Below are positions 24,950 to 33,371 of a stretch of 64,000 bases of DNA, one piece after another. The position numbers and the translations under genes were made by a program. The notes beneath the pieces were generated by a model. It did no database searches and was not told the origin of the DNA. It worked only from the letters and a program-made list of their open reading frames with translations. The stretch is from Hydrocarboniphaga effusa AP103. GTDB lineage: Bacteria > Pseudomonadota > Gammaproteobacteria > Nevskiales > Nevskiaceae. Each line of letters begins with the position of its first letter. Position 1 is the stretch's first letter. Location: the NCBI RefSeq assembly GCF_000271305.1, contig NZ_AKGD01000002.1:930001-994000 (forward strand), read 5' to 3'.

Positions 24950-26092
24950 TCAGCGCCCGACCAGCGAGCGCGCGATGATCTCCTTCATGATCTCGCTGGT
25001 TCCGCCGTAGATGCGCTGGATGCGCGCGTCGGTCCAGTAGCGGCTGATCGGGTATTCGGTCATGTAGCCGTAGCCGCCGAACAGCTGCAGGCAGGCGTCG
25101 GTGACGCGGCCTTCGAGTTCGGTGGTGGCGAGCTTGGCCATCGCGCCGGTGACCGGGTCGAGCGTGCCTTCGGCGTATTGCGCCGCGCATTTTTCGATGA
25201 AGGCGCGATGCACTTCGATGTCGGTCTTCATCTTCGCGAGTTCGAAGCGCGTGTTCTGCAGGCTGGCGATGCTGGCACCGAAGGCCTTGCGCTGCGTGAC
25301 GTAGTCGATGGTCTTGTCGAGCGCGCCCTGCGCATGCCAGACCGCGCTGATCGCCAGCGCCAGCCGCTCGCGTGGCAGCTCGTCGATCAAGTGGCCGAAG
25401 CCGCCGCCGACGCGCCCGAGCACCTCGCTCGCGTGGATGCGCAGGTTGTCGAAGAACAGCTCGCTGGTGTCGGCCGAATGCAGGCCGATCTTGTCGAGAT
25501 TGCGACCGCGCTTGAAGCCCGGCAGCGCGGTGTCGACCGTGAACAGCGTGGTGCCCTTGGCGCCGGCCTTCGGATCGGTCTTGGTCGCCAGCACCACGAC
25601 GCCGGCGTGCTGGCCGTTGGTGATGAAGGTCTTGCTGCCGTTGACGACGAAGTGATCGCCATCCGCGGTCGCGCTGGTCTTCATGCCCTGCAGGTCCGAG
25701 CCCGCGCCGGGCTCGGTCATGCCGATCGCGCCGATGCATTCGCCGCTCGCCATGCGCGGCAGGTACTTGCGCTTCTGCTCTTCGCTGCCCAGATGCAGGA
25801 TGTACGGCGCGGCGATGTCCGAATGCACCGTGAGGTTCGACGCCAGCGCCAGAAAGCCCATGCGCGAGACTTCTTCGATCACCACCATCGAGAACGCGAA
25901 CGGAGCGCCCGAGCCGCCGTATTCCTCGGGCTGGTCGACGCAGAGCAGGCCGTTGGCGCCGAGCGCCAGATACAGCTCCTTCGGAAAGATGCCCGCCTTT
26001 TCCCAGCTTTCGTAATGCGGCTCGACCTCGTCGGTCAGAAAGCGGCGCACGTTGTCGCGGAACAGATCGAGCTCTTCATTGCCGGCCGTCAT
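24950..26092 (-). CDS. Acyl-CoA dehydrogenase (long-chain/isovaleryl type)
   Basis: 380 residues from the ATG at 26092, chosen because GGAGG lies eight bases before it; the in-frame ATG at 26101 directly abuts the GGAGG and a TTG lies at 26113. It oxidises acyl-CoA to enoyl-CoA with FAD. Signatures present: [14 protein letters not shown], the flavin-binding ITNGQHA region, [11 protein letters not shown], and the C-terminal [33 protein letters not shown]. The usual MCAD catalytic Glu of IYEGTSE is Gly here, and a Glu is available in ELPRERL, as in long-chain and isovaleryl-CoA dehydrogenases. Chain-length specificity is not determined. Confidence 0.9.
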   Translation of the reverse strand: MTAGNEELDLFRDNVRRFLTDEVEPHYESWEKAGIFPKELYLALGANGLLCVDQPEEYGGSGAPFAFSMVVIEEVSRMGFLALASNLTVHSDIAAPYILHLGSEEQKRKYLPRMASGECIGAIGMTEPGAGSDLQGMKTSATADGDHFVVNGSKTFITNGQHAGVVVLATKTDPKAGAKGTTLFTVDTALPGFKRGRNLDKIGLHSADTSELFFDNLRIHASEVLGRVGGGFGHLIDELPRERLALAISAVWHAQGALDKTIDYVTQRKAFGASIASLQNTRFELAKMKTDIEVHRAFIEKCAAQYAEGTLDPVTGAMAKLATTELEGRVTDACLQLFGGYGYMTEYPISRYWTDARIQRIYGGTSEIMKEIIARSLVGR

Positions 26093-26327
26093 CGTCTTCA
26101 TCCTCCAGTCCAATAGCGAATGCAGCGATTATCGCGATGACGGCCCCGCGCGTCGCCCTTCGGATGGGTGGGGTGCAGTACGGTCTAGAGGCTTCGACTC
26201 AGCAGGCCAGTGGCAGGATCACGTAGGTGGTCGGATCTGAGCGTGCGGATCGGTAGCGCCAAGCTTGGCGAAATCCCGGCAGGCGGTGATATACAAGCGA
26301 AGTCTTCATGCGATCGGGGGATCGTGC

Positions 26328-27296
26328 ATGCGGTGTTTCGTAGGGAGCCTCATCCGCACCGCCGTGCTCGCGAGCGTTCTGTTTGTGCAATCGACCGCCG
26401 CTTTCGCACTGGAGTTTCCTGAGCAGTTGGCTCCGGTTGCCGAAACCGATCGTGCAGATGTTCGCGTCGAGATGAAGCTCGCGGCGGATGGCAGGGTGCT
26501 GCGCGTGAAAGTGCTGTCGTCGAGTCAGCCCGAATTGGATAAGGAAGTGATCGAGACGCTGCGCGGATGGCACTTCTCCCCGCAGGTCAAGAATGGCGTG
26601 GATGTCGAGGCGACGGTGCTGCGTGGCTTCGTCTTTGCGGAGGGTGCGCCGGTTGATAGCGAGCCCAGGCTGTCGCAGTCGCCCGGGGCCTTGTCGTATC
26701 GACGAGGGGACCCGGAGCCGCAGCGGACTTATCCGATGCAGTCGATCTTCATCGAAGACGATCCGGCCGATACGCCCGTTGCACTGCCGAACGAGATCTG
26801 GCTCGGGTACTCCCTGAAGAGCGCGAGCGCAGAACGCAAACTGGGCCAGGGCGTGCTACTCGACGTGGTGACGGACGCTTCGGGAGCCGTGATGGCGGCC
26901 CGCGATGCGGGCAGTGCGCCGGCGATACTGTTGAAAAGGGCGCTGCCATCCGGCTTCTGGAGGAATGCTCGTTTTGAGCCTGGATATCGTGGAACTGCCC
27001 CAGTGGCGGCGCGAGTCCGTGTTCCCGTGCGTTTCTATCTGCCAACCAACCCGATGCGTCTCAAGGAGCCGGAGCATCCGCGAGAGATGAACGGTGTCGC
27101 AGGCAGGGTGGCGTTCAGACTCATCGTCGAGGCCGACGGGCAAGTTCACGACCTCAAGATCCTGGCTTCGACGGACCCGCGATTCGAAGCCAGCATCATC
27201 GAAGCCTTCAGCCAACGCCAAGAGCCAGCCGAGCGCCTCGGCAAGCCCGTGGCGATGTCGGTGGAGCTTCGATATACCTTTCGCCCTCGGTCGTAG
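26328..27296 (+). CDS. Secreted protein with TonB-C-terminal-like domains
   Basis: 322 residues from the ATG at 26328, giving a basic start followed by a hydrophobic signal segment (IRTAVLASVLFVQSTAAFA). Two segments resemble TonB C-terminal domains: about 40-105 (RVEMKLAADGRVLRVKVLSS...EVIETLRGWHFSP) and about 255-320 (GRVAFRLIVEADGQVHDLKILAS...IIEAFSQR). A less clear third copy lies between. There is no proline-rich linker or membrane anchor, so it is not a classical TonB energy transducer. Such proteins are common in Lysobacterales and their job is unknown. Its GC content is slightly lower than neighbours. Confidence 0.6.
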   Translation: MRCFVGSLIRTAVLASVLFVQSTAAFALEFPEQLAPVAETDRADVRVEMKLAADGRVLRVKVLSSSQPELDKEVIETLRGWHFSPQVKNGVDVEATVLRGFVFAEGAPVDSEPRLSQSPGALSYRRGDPEPQRTYPMQSIFIEDDPADTPVALPNEIWLGYSLKSASAERKLGQGVLLDVVTDASGAVMAARDAGSAPAILLKRALPSGFWRNARFEPGYRGTAPVAARVRVPVRFYLPTNPMRLKEPEHPREMNGVAGRVAFRLIVEADGQVHDLKILASTDPRFEASIIEAFSQRQEPAERLGKPVAMSVELRYTFRPRS

Positions 27297-27413
27297 AGCT
27301 TCGATTCCGGGCTCGAACGACCACGCCGCTGTACTCTCGGCGATCAGGCTCATCGCCACATGACGGTCAGGCAAAACGATCGCGGAGCTTGTTGACCCGG
27401 CACTCGGCCTCGA

Positions 27414-28076
27414 TCAGACCGTCGCCGACCGGACCGGCGCTTCGGGCAGCGTCTTGTGCTTGTACTCGCACAGATCGACGATGCCGCAGCGTCCGCATTC
27501 GGGCTTGCGGGCCTTGCAGATATAGCGGCCGTGCAGGATCAGCCAGTGATGCGCATCGCGGGCGAATTCGTCGGCGGTGAACTTGACGAGCCGGTCTTCG
27601 ACCTGGCGCACGTTGCTGCCGGGCGCCAGCCCGGTGCGGTTGGCGACGCGAAAGATGTGCGTGTCGACCGCGATGGTGTGTTCGCCGAACGCGGTGTTGA
27701 GCACCACGTTGGCGGTCTTGCGGCCGACGCCGGGCAGCTTCTCGAGCGATTCGCGATCGCGTGGCACTTCGCCGCCGTGCTCGCGCAGCAGGATCTCGCA
27801 CAGCGCGATCACGTTCTTGGCCTTGGCATTGAACAGGCCGATGGTCTTGATGTGCTCGCGCAGGCCTTCGAGCCCGAGATCGAGGATTTTCTGCGGCGTG
27901 TTCGCGACCGGGAACAATCGCGCGGTGGCCTTGTTGACGCCGACGTCGGTGGCCTGCGCGGACAGCACCACGGCCACCAGCAGCTCGAACGGCGTGGTGT
28001 AGCGCAGCTCGGTGGTCGGGTGCGGGTTGGCTGCACGCAGGCGCTCATAGATCGCGCGGCGCTTGGCTGGGTTCAT
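27414..28076 (-). CDS. nth: Endonuclease III
   Basis: 220 residues. DNA N-glycosylase/AP lyase that removes oxidised pyrimidines in base excision repair. The helix-hairpin-helix LEKLPGVGRKTANVVL carries the catalytic Lys120, followed by Asp138 in VDTHIFRVANR, and the C-terminal [4Fe-4S] ligands are C187, C194, C197 and C203; these match the E. coli enzyme in number and spacing. It begins 12 bases after the second DAHP synthase gene on the same strand and is presumably read from the same attenuated transcript. In enterobacteria nth is linked to rnf genes; rnfB lies 2.4 kb upstream here too. Confidence 0.97.
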   Translation of the reverse strand: MNPAKRRAIYERLRAANPHPTTELRYTTPFELLVAVVLSAQATDVGVNKATARLFPVANTPQKILDLGLEGLREHIKTIGLFNAKAKNVIALCEILLREHGGEVPRDRESLEKLPGVGRKTANVVLNTAFGEHTIAVDTHIFRVANRTGLAPGSNVRQVEDRLVKFTADEFARDAHHWLILHGRYICKARKPECGRCGIVDLCEYKHKTLPEAPVRSATV

Positions 28077-28088
28077 CGTGGCGGGCTT

Positions 28089-29447
28089 TCAGGTGACAAG
28101 CAGCGGTTCTGTCTCGGCAGGCGATTGTGGCAGTTCGCGGCGGGCCTTGTCGGTGTTCGCGGCCTGCGACGACGCGAGCTCCGAACGTGCGACAGCGGCC
28201 AGCGCGAGCGCCTGCACCGCGTTGAGCCGCGGATCGCAATGCGTCTGGTAGCGCAGCGGCAGGTCCTGCTCCGACAGTTGCTGCGGCCCGCCCGTGCATT
28301 CGGTGACGTTCTTGCCGGTCATCTCCAGGTGCAGGCCGCCGGCGTGGCTGCCCAGCGCACGATGCACTTCGAAGTAGCCGCGCACCTCTTCGGCGACACG
28401 CTCGAAAGGCCGCGTCTTGTAGCCGCCGGTCGCGGTTTGCGTGTTGCCGTGCATCGGATCGCAGATCCAGACCGCGGGCCGGCCTTCGCGTTGCAAGGCG
28501 CGCACGAGCGCAGGCAGCTGGTCGCGAACGCCATCGGCGCCCATGCGCGAGATCAGCGTGATGCGTCCGGGCTCGCGCCGCGGGTCGAGCACGTCGAGTA
28601 CGCGCAGCAGTTCGTCGGGCGTCATCGAGGGCCCGCACTTGAGCCCGAGCGGGTTGGCGATGCCGCGGCAGAACTCCAGGTGCGCGCCGCCGAGCTGGCG
28701 CGTGCGATCGCCGATCCAGAGCAGGTGCGCGGAGCAGTCGTACCAGTCTCCGCTGACGCTGTCTCGATGCGTCGACGCGGCTTCGTACGGCAACAACAGC
28801 GCTTCGTGGCTCGTGTAGAGACGCGATTGCCTTGCGATGGAGGCTCCGTCGAGCGCGCGCAACAGGTTCAGCGTGATCGCCGATTGCTGGTAAGCGCGCA
28901 GCATGCGCTGCGGATCGGGCGCCCGGCTTTGGGCGTCGAAGGCCGGGCCGTTGACGATATCGCCGCGATAGCTCGGCAGTTCGACATCGCCGATCTTTTC
29001 GGCCGCGGACGAACGCGGCTTGGCGAACTGCCCGGCGATGCGACCCACCGTGACGACGGGCAAATGTGTGCTCAGTGCGATCGCCATTTCGCGCAGCGTG
29101 CGATGTGTATCGCGCAGGCTGCTGGCCGAGAATTCGGCGAAGGATTCGGCGCAGTCGCCGCCCTGCAACAACAGTGCTTCGCCATGGGCGACGCGAGCGA
29201 GCTGCGCTTTGAGCGCACGAACTTCATCGGCGAGCACGAGCGGAGGCAGCTGTCGCAGCTGCGCGATCACGCGCGCATGCGCATCGGCATCGGGATATTC
29301 GGGCGCCTGGCGAATCGGATGCGCCTTCCAGCTCTGCGGGTGCCAGGCGTCGGCGCCGCTGCCGGGTGATCGTCTTCGCGGCGTGGAAGCCGCGTCGGCG
29401 GCGGCGATCGAATCGCCGGTGATGACATCGTGGTCTAGATTGAACAC
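28089..29447 (-). CDS. 3-deoxy-7-phosphoheptulonate synthase, class II (copy 2, attenuator-controlled)
   Basis: 452 residues from a GTG at 29447, selected because GGAG at 29456-29459 precedes it by eight bases; the open frame continues upstream only by reading through the attenuator hairpin. Class II signatures are all present: [17 protein letters not shown] (C99), [43 protein letters not shown] and CDPRLN. It has a longer, low-complexity N-terminal extension and C-terminal tail ([14 protein letters not shown]) than copy 1 and has diverged well from it, so the two are not a recent duplication. The aromatic leader peptide upstream implies repression when Phe, Tyr and Trp are plentiful. Confidence 0.94.
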   Translation of the reverse strand: MFNLDHDVITGDSIAAADAASTPRRRSPGSGADAWHPQSWKAHPIRQAPEYPDADAHARVIAQLRQLPPLVLADEVRALKAQLARVAHGEALLLQGGDCAESFAEFSASSLRDTHRTLREMAIALSTHLPVVTVGRIAGQFAKPRSSAAEKIGDVELPSYRGDIVNGPAFDAQSRAPDPQRMLRAYQQSAITLNLLRALDGASIARQSRLYTSHEALLLPYEAASTHRDSVSGDWYDCSAHLLWIGDRTRQLGGAHLEFCRGIANPLGLKCGPSMTPDELLRVLDVLDPRREPGRITLISRMGADGVRDQLPALVRALQREGRPAVWICDPMHGNTQTATGGYKTRPFERVAEEVRGYFEVHRALGSHAGGLHLEMTGKNVTECTGGPQQLSEQDLPLRYQTHCDPRLNAVQALALAAVARSELASSQAANTDKARRELPQSPAETEPLLVT

Positions 29448-29528
29448 TGCCTTTGCTCCAGGTGTGGAGCCGCTTCCGCGGTGGCAATCGTTCGAGATGA
29501 GTTCGTTGGAGCTCGGACCTCTGGAAAC

Positions 29529-29560
29529 ACGAAAGCCGCCTGTTCGGAGGCGGCTTTCGT
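29529..29560 (-). terminator. Attenuator terminator hairpin before DAHP synthase copy 2
   Basis: A perfect 12-base-pair stem, ACGAAAGCCGCC (29549-29560 read on the minus strand) with its complement at 29529-29540, loop of eight bases, followed on the minus strand by GTTTCC. The competing antiterminator is GGCGGCT at 29576-29582 pairing with AGCCGCC at 29549-29555, the descending part of the same terminator. CCGCC at 29596-29600, inside the leader codons just after the Tyr-Tyr pair, can sequester GGCGG at 29578-29582. These mutually exclusive pairings are the classical attenuation layout. The T-run is weak. Confidence 0.8.
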
Positions 29561-29584
29561 TGAACAACGGAAATCAGCCGCCGG

Positions 29585-29650
29585 CTATCGATACGGGCGG
29601 TAGTACCAAAATCGTGCGGTGTGGGCGGCGAGGGCCGTCGGGTTCTTCAT
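29585..29650 (-). CDS. Aromatic amino acid leader peptide (21 aa)
   Basis: ATG at 29650 to TAG at 29585. The peptide begins MKNPTALAAHT and ends ARFWYYRPYR: consecutive Phe14, Trp15, Tyr16, Tyr17 and a further Tyr20. Such clustering of all three aromatic residues in a tiny ORF directly ahead of a terminator hairpin and a DAHP synthase gene is the signature of ribosome-mediated attenuation. Ribosome stalling at the F-W-Y-Y codons would cover the CCGCC segment just after them, free GGCGGCT for the antiterminator and allow transcription of the synthase. There is no clear Shine-Dalgarno sequence; with the candidate promoter upstream the mRNA would be nearly leaderless. Confidence 0.82.
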   Translation of the reverse strand: MKNPTALAAHTARFWYYRPYR

Positions 29651-29660
29651 GGCGGCGCAC

Positions 29661-29689
29661 AGGTTAGTCAGGCCTTCCGCAAACGGCAA
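29661..29689 (-). promoter_or_regulatory. Candidate promoter for the leader peptide/DAHP synthase/nth unit
   Basis: On the minus strand, TTGCCG (29684-29689) and TAACCT (29661-29666) are 17 bases apart, a plausible sigma-70 pair with a poor -10. Transcription would then begin about four bases before the leader ATG at 29650. Predicted by eye only. Confidence 0.35.
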
Positions 29690-29747
29690 GCGGAAATTCT
29701 TCATCGACGCGATAGCGAATGCGAATGCCGAAGATCGTGTCGGCCCA

Positions 29748-30413
29748 TCACGGCGACTGCGCGTCCGAGAAGCCGCTCAGGATCTGGTAGCGAATGCTTT
29801 GATTGTCGGCCTGCAGCACCTTGAAGCGCGCATCGCGATAGCGGATTTCGGTCGGTGCTTTCGGGTCCAGCGTATAGCTCAGCGTCTGCTCGTAGCTCGG
29901 CAGGCTCAGGCTGTTGGCGTAGTCGCGATAGCGCAGCGTCAGCACGTCGCCGGCGCGGCCCTGATAGATCAGCTCGGATTTGAAGCCGCGCATCGTCGAG
30001 CCCGGGCCGAGATCGTATTTCACTGCCGGCTCCAGCGGCTGCTTGGAGCTGACGATGCCGAGGTTGCTGACGAGTACGTGATCGAGATCGCCATTGCGGT
30101 CGAGGTCGTAGAAGCAGGCGAAGCTCGACTCGATCGGCGTGCAATAGGCGCGTTCGCCGTCGACGTCGCGGGCGACGAGCCGCGTGCTGATGGCGACTCC
30201 GCGTCGCCCCGGAGCCGGCGGAATGCTCGCCCTGGTAAAGGCTTCGGGCGCCGACGTGTAGCGCGCCTGATCGAACATCACCTCGCCGATGCGCGCGGTT
30301 GCCGTTTCGCCGACACGGTAGCGGCCGCCTTCATGCGAATCGGAGACGTCGCGGATGGTGGTGCAGGCCGCGAGCGCGAAGCAGGCGGTCGATAAAGCCA
30401 GAAATCGTTTCAT
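29748..30413 (-). CDS. Putative lipoprotein
   Basis: 221 residues with a type II signal sequence (MKRFLALSTACFALAAC, lipidation at Cys17 in L-A-A-C). The mature part has no domain I recognise. It contains YRVGETATARIGEVMFDQARY, an acidic YDLDRNGDLDHVLVSN stretch reminiscent of a calcium-binding loop, and beta-rich segments toward the C-terminus. It lies between rnfB and the attenuator on the minus strand, 98 bases before the leader ATG. A surface or periplasmic lipoprotein of unknown role. Confidence 0.75.
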   Translation of the reverse strand: MKRFLALSTACFALAACTTIRDVSDSHEGGRYRVGETATARIGEVMFDQARYTSAPEAFTRASIPPAPGRRGVAISTRLVARDVDGERAYCTPIESSFACFYDLDRNGDLDHVLVSNLGIVSSKQPLEPAVKYDLGPGSTMRGFKSELIYQGRAGDVLTLRYRDYANSLSLPSYEQTLSYTLDPKAPTEIRYRDARFKVLQADNQSIRYQILSGFSDAQSP

Positions 30414-30484
30414 GGTTATGACTGCATCATCATGCGAGCGCCGCTCGCGGACTCCAGCTGCAGACCGCGACGGCGCCCGGGCGT

Positions 30485-31069
30485 TCAACGCTGGCGCGCA
30501 CGCGCGAGTGCGGCCGCCACGGGATCGAGCGCGGCGCTCGGGCTCGGGCGCAAGCGGCGACGGCGCTCGGCGTCTTCGTCGGCCCAGTGCTTCAACCGCG
30601 CCTTGCGAGCCTCGTGGAGCGAACGGAATTCGCCGCTGCGCGTGCGCGGCAGCGGTAGCGCCGGTGCCTCTTCCATGACGATGCAATCGACCGGGCAGGG
30701 CGGAATGCAGAGCTCGCAGCCCGTGCACTGCGCTTCGATGATCGTGTGCATGAGATTGGCGGCGCCGACGATCGCATCGACCGGACAGGCCTGGATGCAC
30801 TTGGTGCAGCCGATGCAATCGGCTTCGACGACGCGGGCGACGCGCGCCACGGGCCAGTCTTCGCCGCAATCCCGGTCGAGAGCCAGCGCGGGCTTCTGCA
30901 GCAGCGCGGCGAGCGCGGCGATGGTTTCGTCACCACCCGGCGGGCAGCGATTGAGTTCGGTCGCATCGCTTGCGAGCGCTTCGGCATACGGACGGCAGGC
31001 GTCGAAGCCGCAGCGCGTGCATTGCGTCTGCGGCAGCAGGGCGTCGATGGCGTCGGCTGTCGCGCCCAT
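30485..31069 (-). CDS. rnfB: RnfB-like ferredoxin protein (stand-alone)
   Basis: 194 residues. It carries the RnfB-type [4Fe-4S] motif C17-x2-C20-x4-C25-x16-C42 (QCTRCGFDACRP...RCPPGG) and two ferredoxin clusters (DCIGCTKCIQACPVDAI and QCTGCELCIPPCPVDCI). It lacks the N-terminal membrane helix of complete Rnf/Rsx complexes and no other rnf genes are nearby. RnfB normally passes electrons within a membrane oxidoreductase; here a soluble electron-transfer role, for example reducing another iron-sulfur protein, seems more likely. Eight bases separate it from metG, so both are probably cotranscribed. The C-terminal ~50 residues are basic and helical. Confidence 0.88.
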   Translation of the reverse strand: MGATADAIDALLPQTQCTRCGFDACRPYAEALASDATELNRCPPGGDETIAALAALLQKPALALDRDCGEDWPVARVARVVEADCIGCTKCIQACPVDAIVGAANLMHTIIEAQCTGCELCIPPCPVDCIVMEEAPALPLPRTRSGEFRSLHEARKARLKHWADEDAERRRRLRPSPSAALDPVAAALARARQR

Positions 31070-31077
31070 TCGTGTCG

Positions 31078-33207
31078 TTACTTGACGCGCATTCCGGGTT
31101 GCGCACCGGAGTCGGGCGACAGCAGGAACGGCGCGCCGCCTTCGGCGCTCGCGGCGAGCACCATGCCTTCACTCATGCCGAACTTCATCTTGCGTGGGGC
31201 GAGGTTGGCGACGCAGATCGTCAAGCGACCCACGAGCGTTTCGGGCGCATACGCGGACTTGATGCCCGCGAACACCTGGCGCTTGCCGAGTTCGCCGAGA
31301 TCGAGCGTCAGACGCAGCAGCTTGTCGGCGCCTTCGACGTGATCGGCGGTTTCGATGCGGGCGATGCGCAGTTCGACCTTGGTGAAATCGTCGATCGAGA
31401 TGGTGTTGTTTTCCGCTCCCCCGCTTGCGGGAGAGGGTGGTGCGGTAGCGCCGGGTGAGGGAGCGCTCTTGGCCGACTTCGCAACGCCGGCTTTGCCGGC
31501 GCCCCCCTCATCCTGGCCCTCTCCCCCCGCTGCGCGGGTGGAGATGGAAGTTTCGTTTGCCGGCGGCGCTTCTTCTGCGAGCATCGCGTCGATCGCCTTC
31601 TGCTCGATGCGCAGCGCGAGCGGCTGGTAGGCGTTGATCGGATGATCGAGCAGCGGGGTGGCCGCATCGGCCCACTGCAGCGGCGCGACGCCGAGAAACA
31701 GTTCGGCCTGCGCGGCGATCTTCGGCAGCAACGGCTTCAGATAAATCGTGATCTGGCGGAAGGCGTTCAAGAAGCTCGTGCAGACGCGATGCAGTTCGGT
31801 CGCACGCTCGGAATCCTTCGCCATCGTCCACGGCGCGAGGCGCTGGATTTCGGCGTTGGCGTCATCGGCCATCAGCATGATCTCGCGCACGGCGGCCGCG
31901 TAGTCACCGGCCTCGAACAGCCCGCGCAGGCGATCGGCTTCCTCCGCGAAGTCCTTGAACAAGGCATCGTCGTGCAACTGGTCGGCGAGCCGGCCGCCGA
32001 ACAGCTTGTGAACGAAGCCCGCGCAGCGGCTCGCGATGTTCACGTACTTGCCGACGATGTCGCTGTCGATGCGCGCCTTGAAATCGGCGAGATCGAGATC
32101 GAGATCGTCGACGCCGCTGCCGAGCTTGGCGGCGAAGTAGTAGCGCAGATAATCCGAATCGAGATGCTTCAGATAGCTGCGCGCCTTGATGAAGGTGCCG
32201 CGGCTCTTGCTCATCTTGGCGCCGTTGACGGTCAGGTAACCGTTGACGTGCAGCTTGGTCGGCGTGCGGTGGCCCGAGCCTTCGAGCATCGCCGGCCAGA
32301 ACAGGCCGTGGAAGTTGACGATGTCCTTGCCGATGAAGTGATGCAGTTCGGTGGTCGAGCCGGCGTTCCACCAATGGCCGAAGTCGAGATTCTGCTGCTC
32401 GCACCAGCGCGCGAAGCTGCCCATGTAGCCGATCGGCGCATCGAGCCAGACGTAGAAGAATTTGCCGGTCGTGCCCGGAATCGCGAAGCCGAAGTACGGC
32501 GCATCGCGCGAGACGTCCCAGTCCTTGAGGCCGGCCGCGAACCATTCCTTGAGCTTGGCGACGACGGACGGCTGCGCCACCTCGGCATCGCCGCCCTGCG
32601 ATAGCCAGCCTTCGAGAAAGCCCTGGAACTTGCCGAGCTCGAAGAAGTAATGCTCGGAATCGCGCATCACCGGCGTCGCGCCCGAGACCACCGAGCGCGG
32701 GTTCTTGAGATCGGTCGGCGAATAGGCCTTGCCGCAGACTTCGCAGTTGTCGCCGTACTGGTCGGGCGAGCCGCAGTTGGGACATTCGCCCTTGATGTAG
32801 CGATCCGGCAGGAACATTTCGCGCGTCGGATCGTAGAGCTGCTGGATCGTGCGCGCGGCGATCACGCCTCGCTCCTTGAGGCGGCTCCAGATCAGCTCGC
32901 TGTAGCGCTGCGTCTCGGGCGAGTGCGTGCTGTGGTAGCAGTCGTGGATCACCGAGAAGTCGCGGAAATCCGCCTCGTGGCTGGTCTTGATCTCGGCGAC
33001 GAAGGCCTCGGGCGCCACGCCGGCCTTCTCGGCCGCGAGCATGATCGGGGTTCCGTGCGCGTCCTCGCCGGCGACGAAGTGCACCTCGTGCCCGCACATG
33101 CGCTGGAAGCGCACCCAGATGTCGGTCTGGACATAGCCCACCATGTGGCCGAGGTGCAGCGGACCGTTGGCGTAGGGCAGGGCGTGGGTGACCAGGATTT
33201 GGCGCAT
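31078..33207 (-). CDS. metG: Methionyl-tRNA synthetase with repeat-encoded linker
   Basis: 709 residues. Charges tRNA-Met, including the initiator. Visible are the HIGH motif as HLGH (18-21), the zinc knuckle [21 protein letters not shown], the KMSKS loop ([11 protein letters not shown]), the anticodon-binding alpha-helical domain, and the C-terminal EMAP/tRNA-binding domain (from [17 protein letters not shown], about 600 on) that dimerises and raises tRNA affinity. Residues about 555-597 are low-complexity ([32 protein letters not shown]) and are encoded by a CCCTCTCCCG-type palindromic repeat also found between genes elsewhere in the window. The insertion keeps the frame and falls in the flexible linker, so the enzyme should work. 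Confidence 0.96.
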   Translation of the reverse strand: MRQILVTHALPYANGPLHLGHMVGYVQTDIWVRFQRMCGHEVHFVAGEDAHGTPIMLAAEKAGVAPEAFVAEIKTSHEADFRDFSVIHDCYHSTHSPETQRYSELIWSRLKERGVIAARTIQQLYDPTREMFLPDRYIKGECPNCGSPDQYGDNCEVCGKAYSPTDLKNPRSVVSGATPVMRDSEHYFFELGKFQGFLEGWLSQGGDAEVAQPSVVAKLKEWFAAGLKDWDVSRDAPYFGFAIPGTTGKFFYVWLDAPIGYMGSFARWCEQQNLDFGHWWNAGSTTELHHFIGKDIVNFHGLFWPAMLEGSGHRTPTKLHVNGYLTVNGAKMSKSRGTFIKARSYLKHLDSDYLRYYFAAKLGSGVDDLDLDLADFKARIDSDIVGKYVNIASRCAGFVHKLFGGRLADQLHDDALFKDFAEEADRLRGLFEAGDYAAAVREIMLMADDANAEIQRLAPWTMAKDSERATELHRVCTSFLNAFRQITIYLKPLLPKIAAQAELFLGVAPLQWADAATPLLDHPINAYQPLALRIEQKAIDAMLAEEAPPANETSISTRAAGGEGQDEGGAGKAGVAKSAKSAPSPGATAPPSPASGGAENNTISIDDFTKVELRIARIETADHVEGADKLLRLTLDLGELGKRQVFAGIKSAYAPETLVGRLTICVANLAPRKMKFGMSEGMVLAASAEGGAPFLLSPDSGAQPGMRVK
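31415..31545. repeat. CCCTCTCCCG-type palindromic repeat inside metG
   Basis: Within the metG linker, the plus strand reads CTCCCCCGCTTGCGGGAGAG then GGTGGTGCGGTAGCGCCGGG and TGAGGGAG, ending with CCTGGCCCTCTCCCCCCGCT. The first part closely matches the intergenic copy at 12002-12050 (same order of hairpin, GGTGGTGCG, short variable stretch, GGGTGAGGG). About 43 codons are contributed to MetRS with no stop in the metG frame. Confidence 0.8.
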
Positions 33208-33313
33208 GGCGGGGGCGTGGCGGCGGGCTTTGCGAAAGGGGTCGCGATTTTACACCTCGGGTGGTGACACGCCGCCTCGCCGTCCCGGTGCACGGGCGGA
33301 ACGCGCGACCGCG

Positions 33314-33352
33314 TTGCGACTGGTGGAATGAATACTCAATAATGCTGAGTAT
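33314..33352 (+). promoter_or_regulatory. marR promoter with overlapping palindromic MarR operator
   Basis: A perfect inverted repeat ATACTCA (33332-33338), spacer of seven, TGAGTAT (33346-33352) fits a MarR-dimer site. It overlaps a good -10 box AATAAT (33338-33343) placed 18 bases after TTGCGA (33314-33319). Repressor binding would block polymerase, which implies autoregulation of marR-tolC-emrAB. The predicted transcription start is near 33350. Confidence 0.6.
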
Positions 33353-33371
33353 CTTTCGACGCTGCCCGCCC

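Noticed and set aside
33261..33371. Longer MarR start at GTG 33261 or ATG 33342
   Set aside because: Both lie upstream of or inside the predicted promoter and operator and would add residues not expected in MarR proteins.
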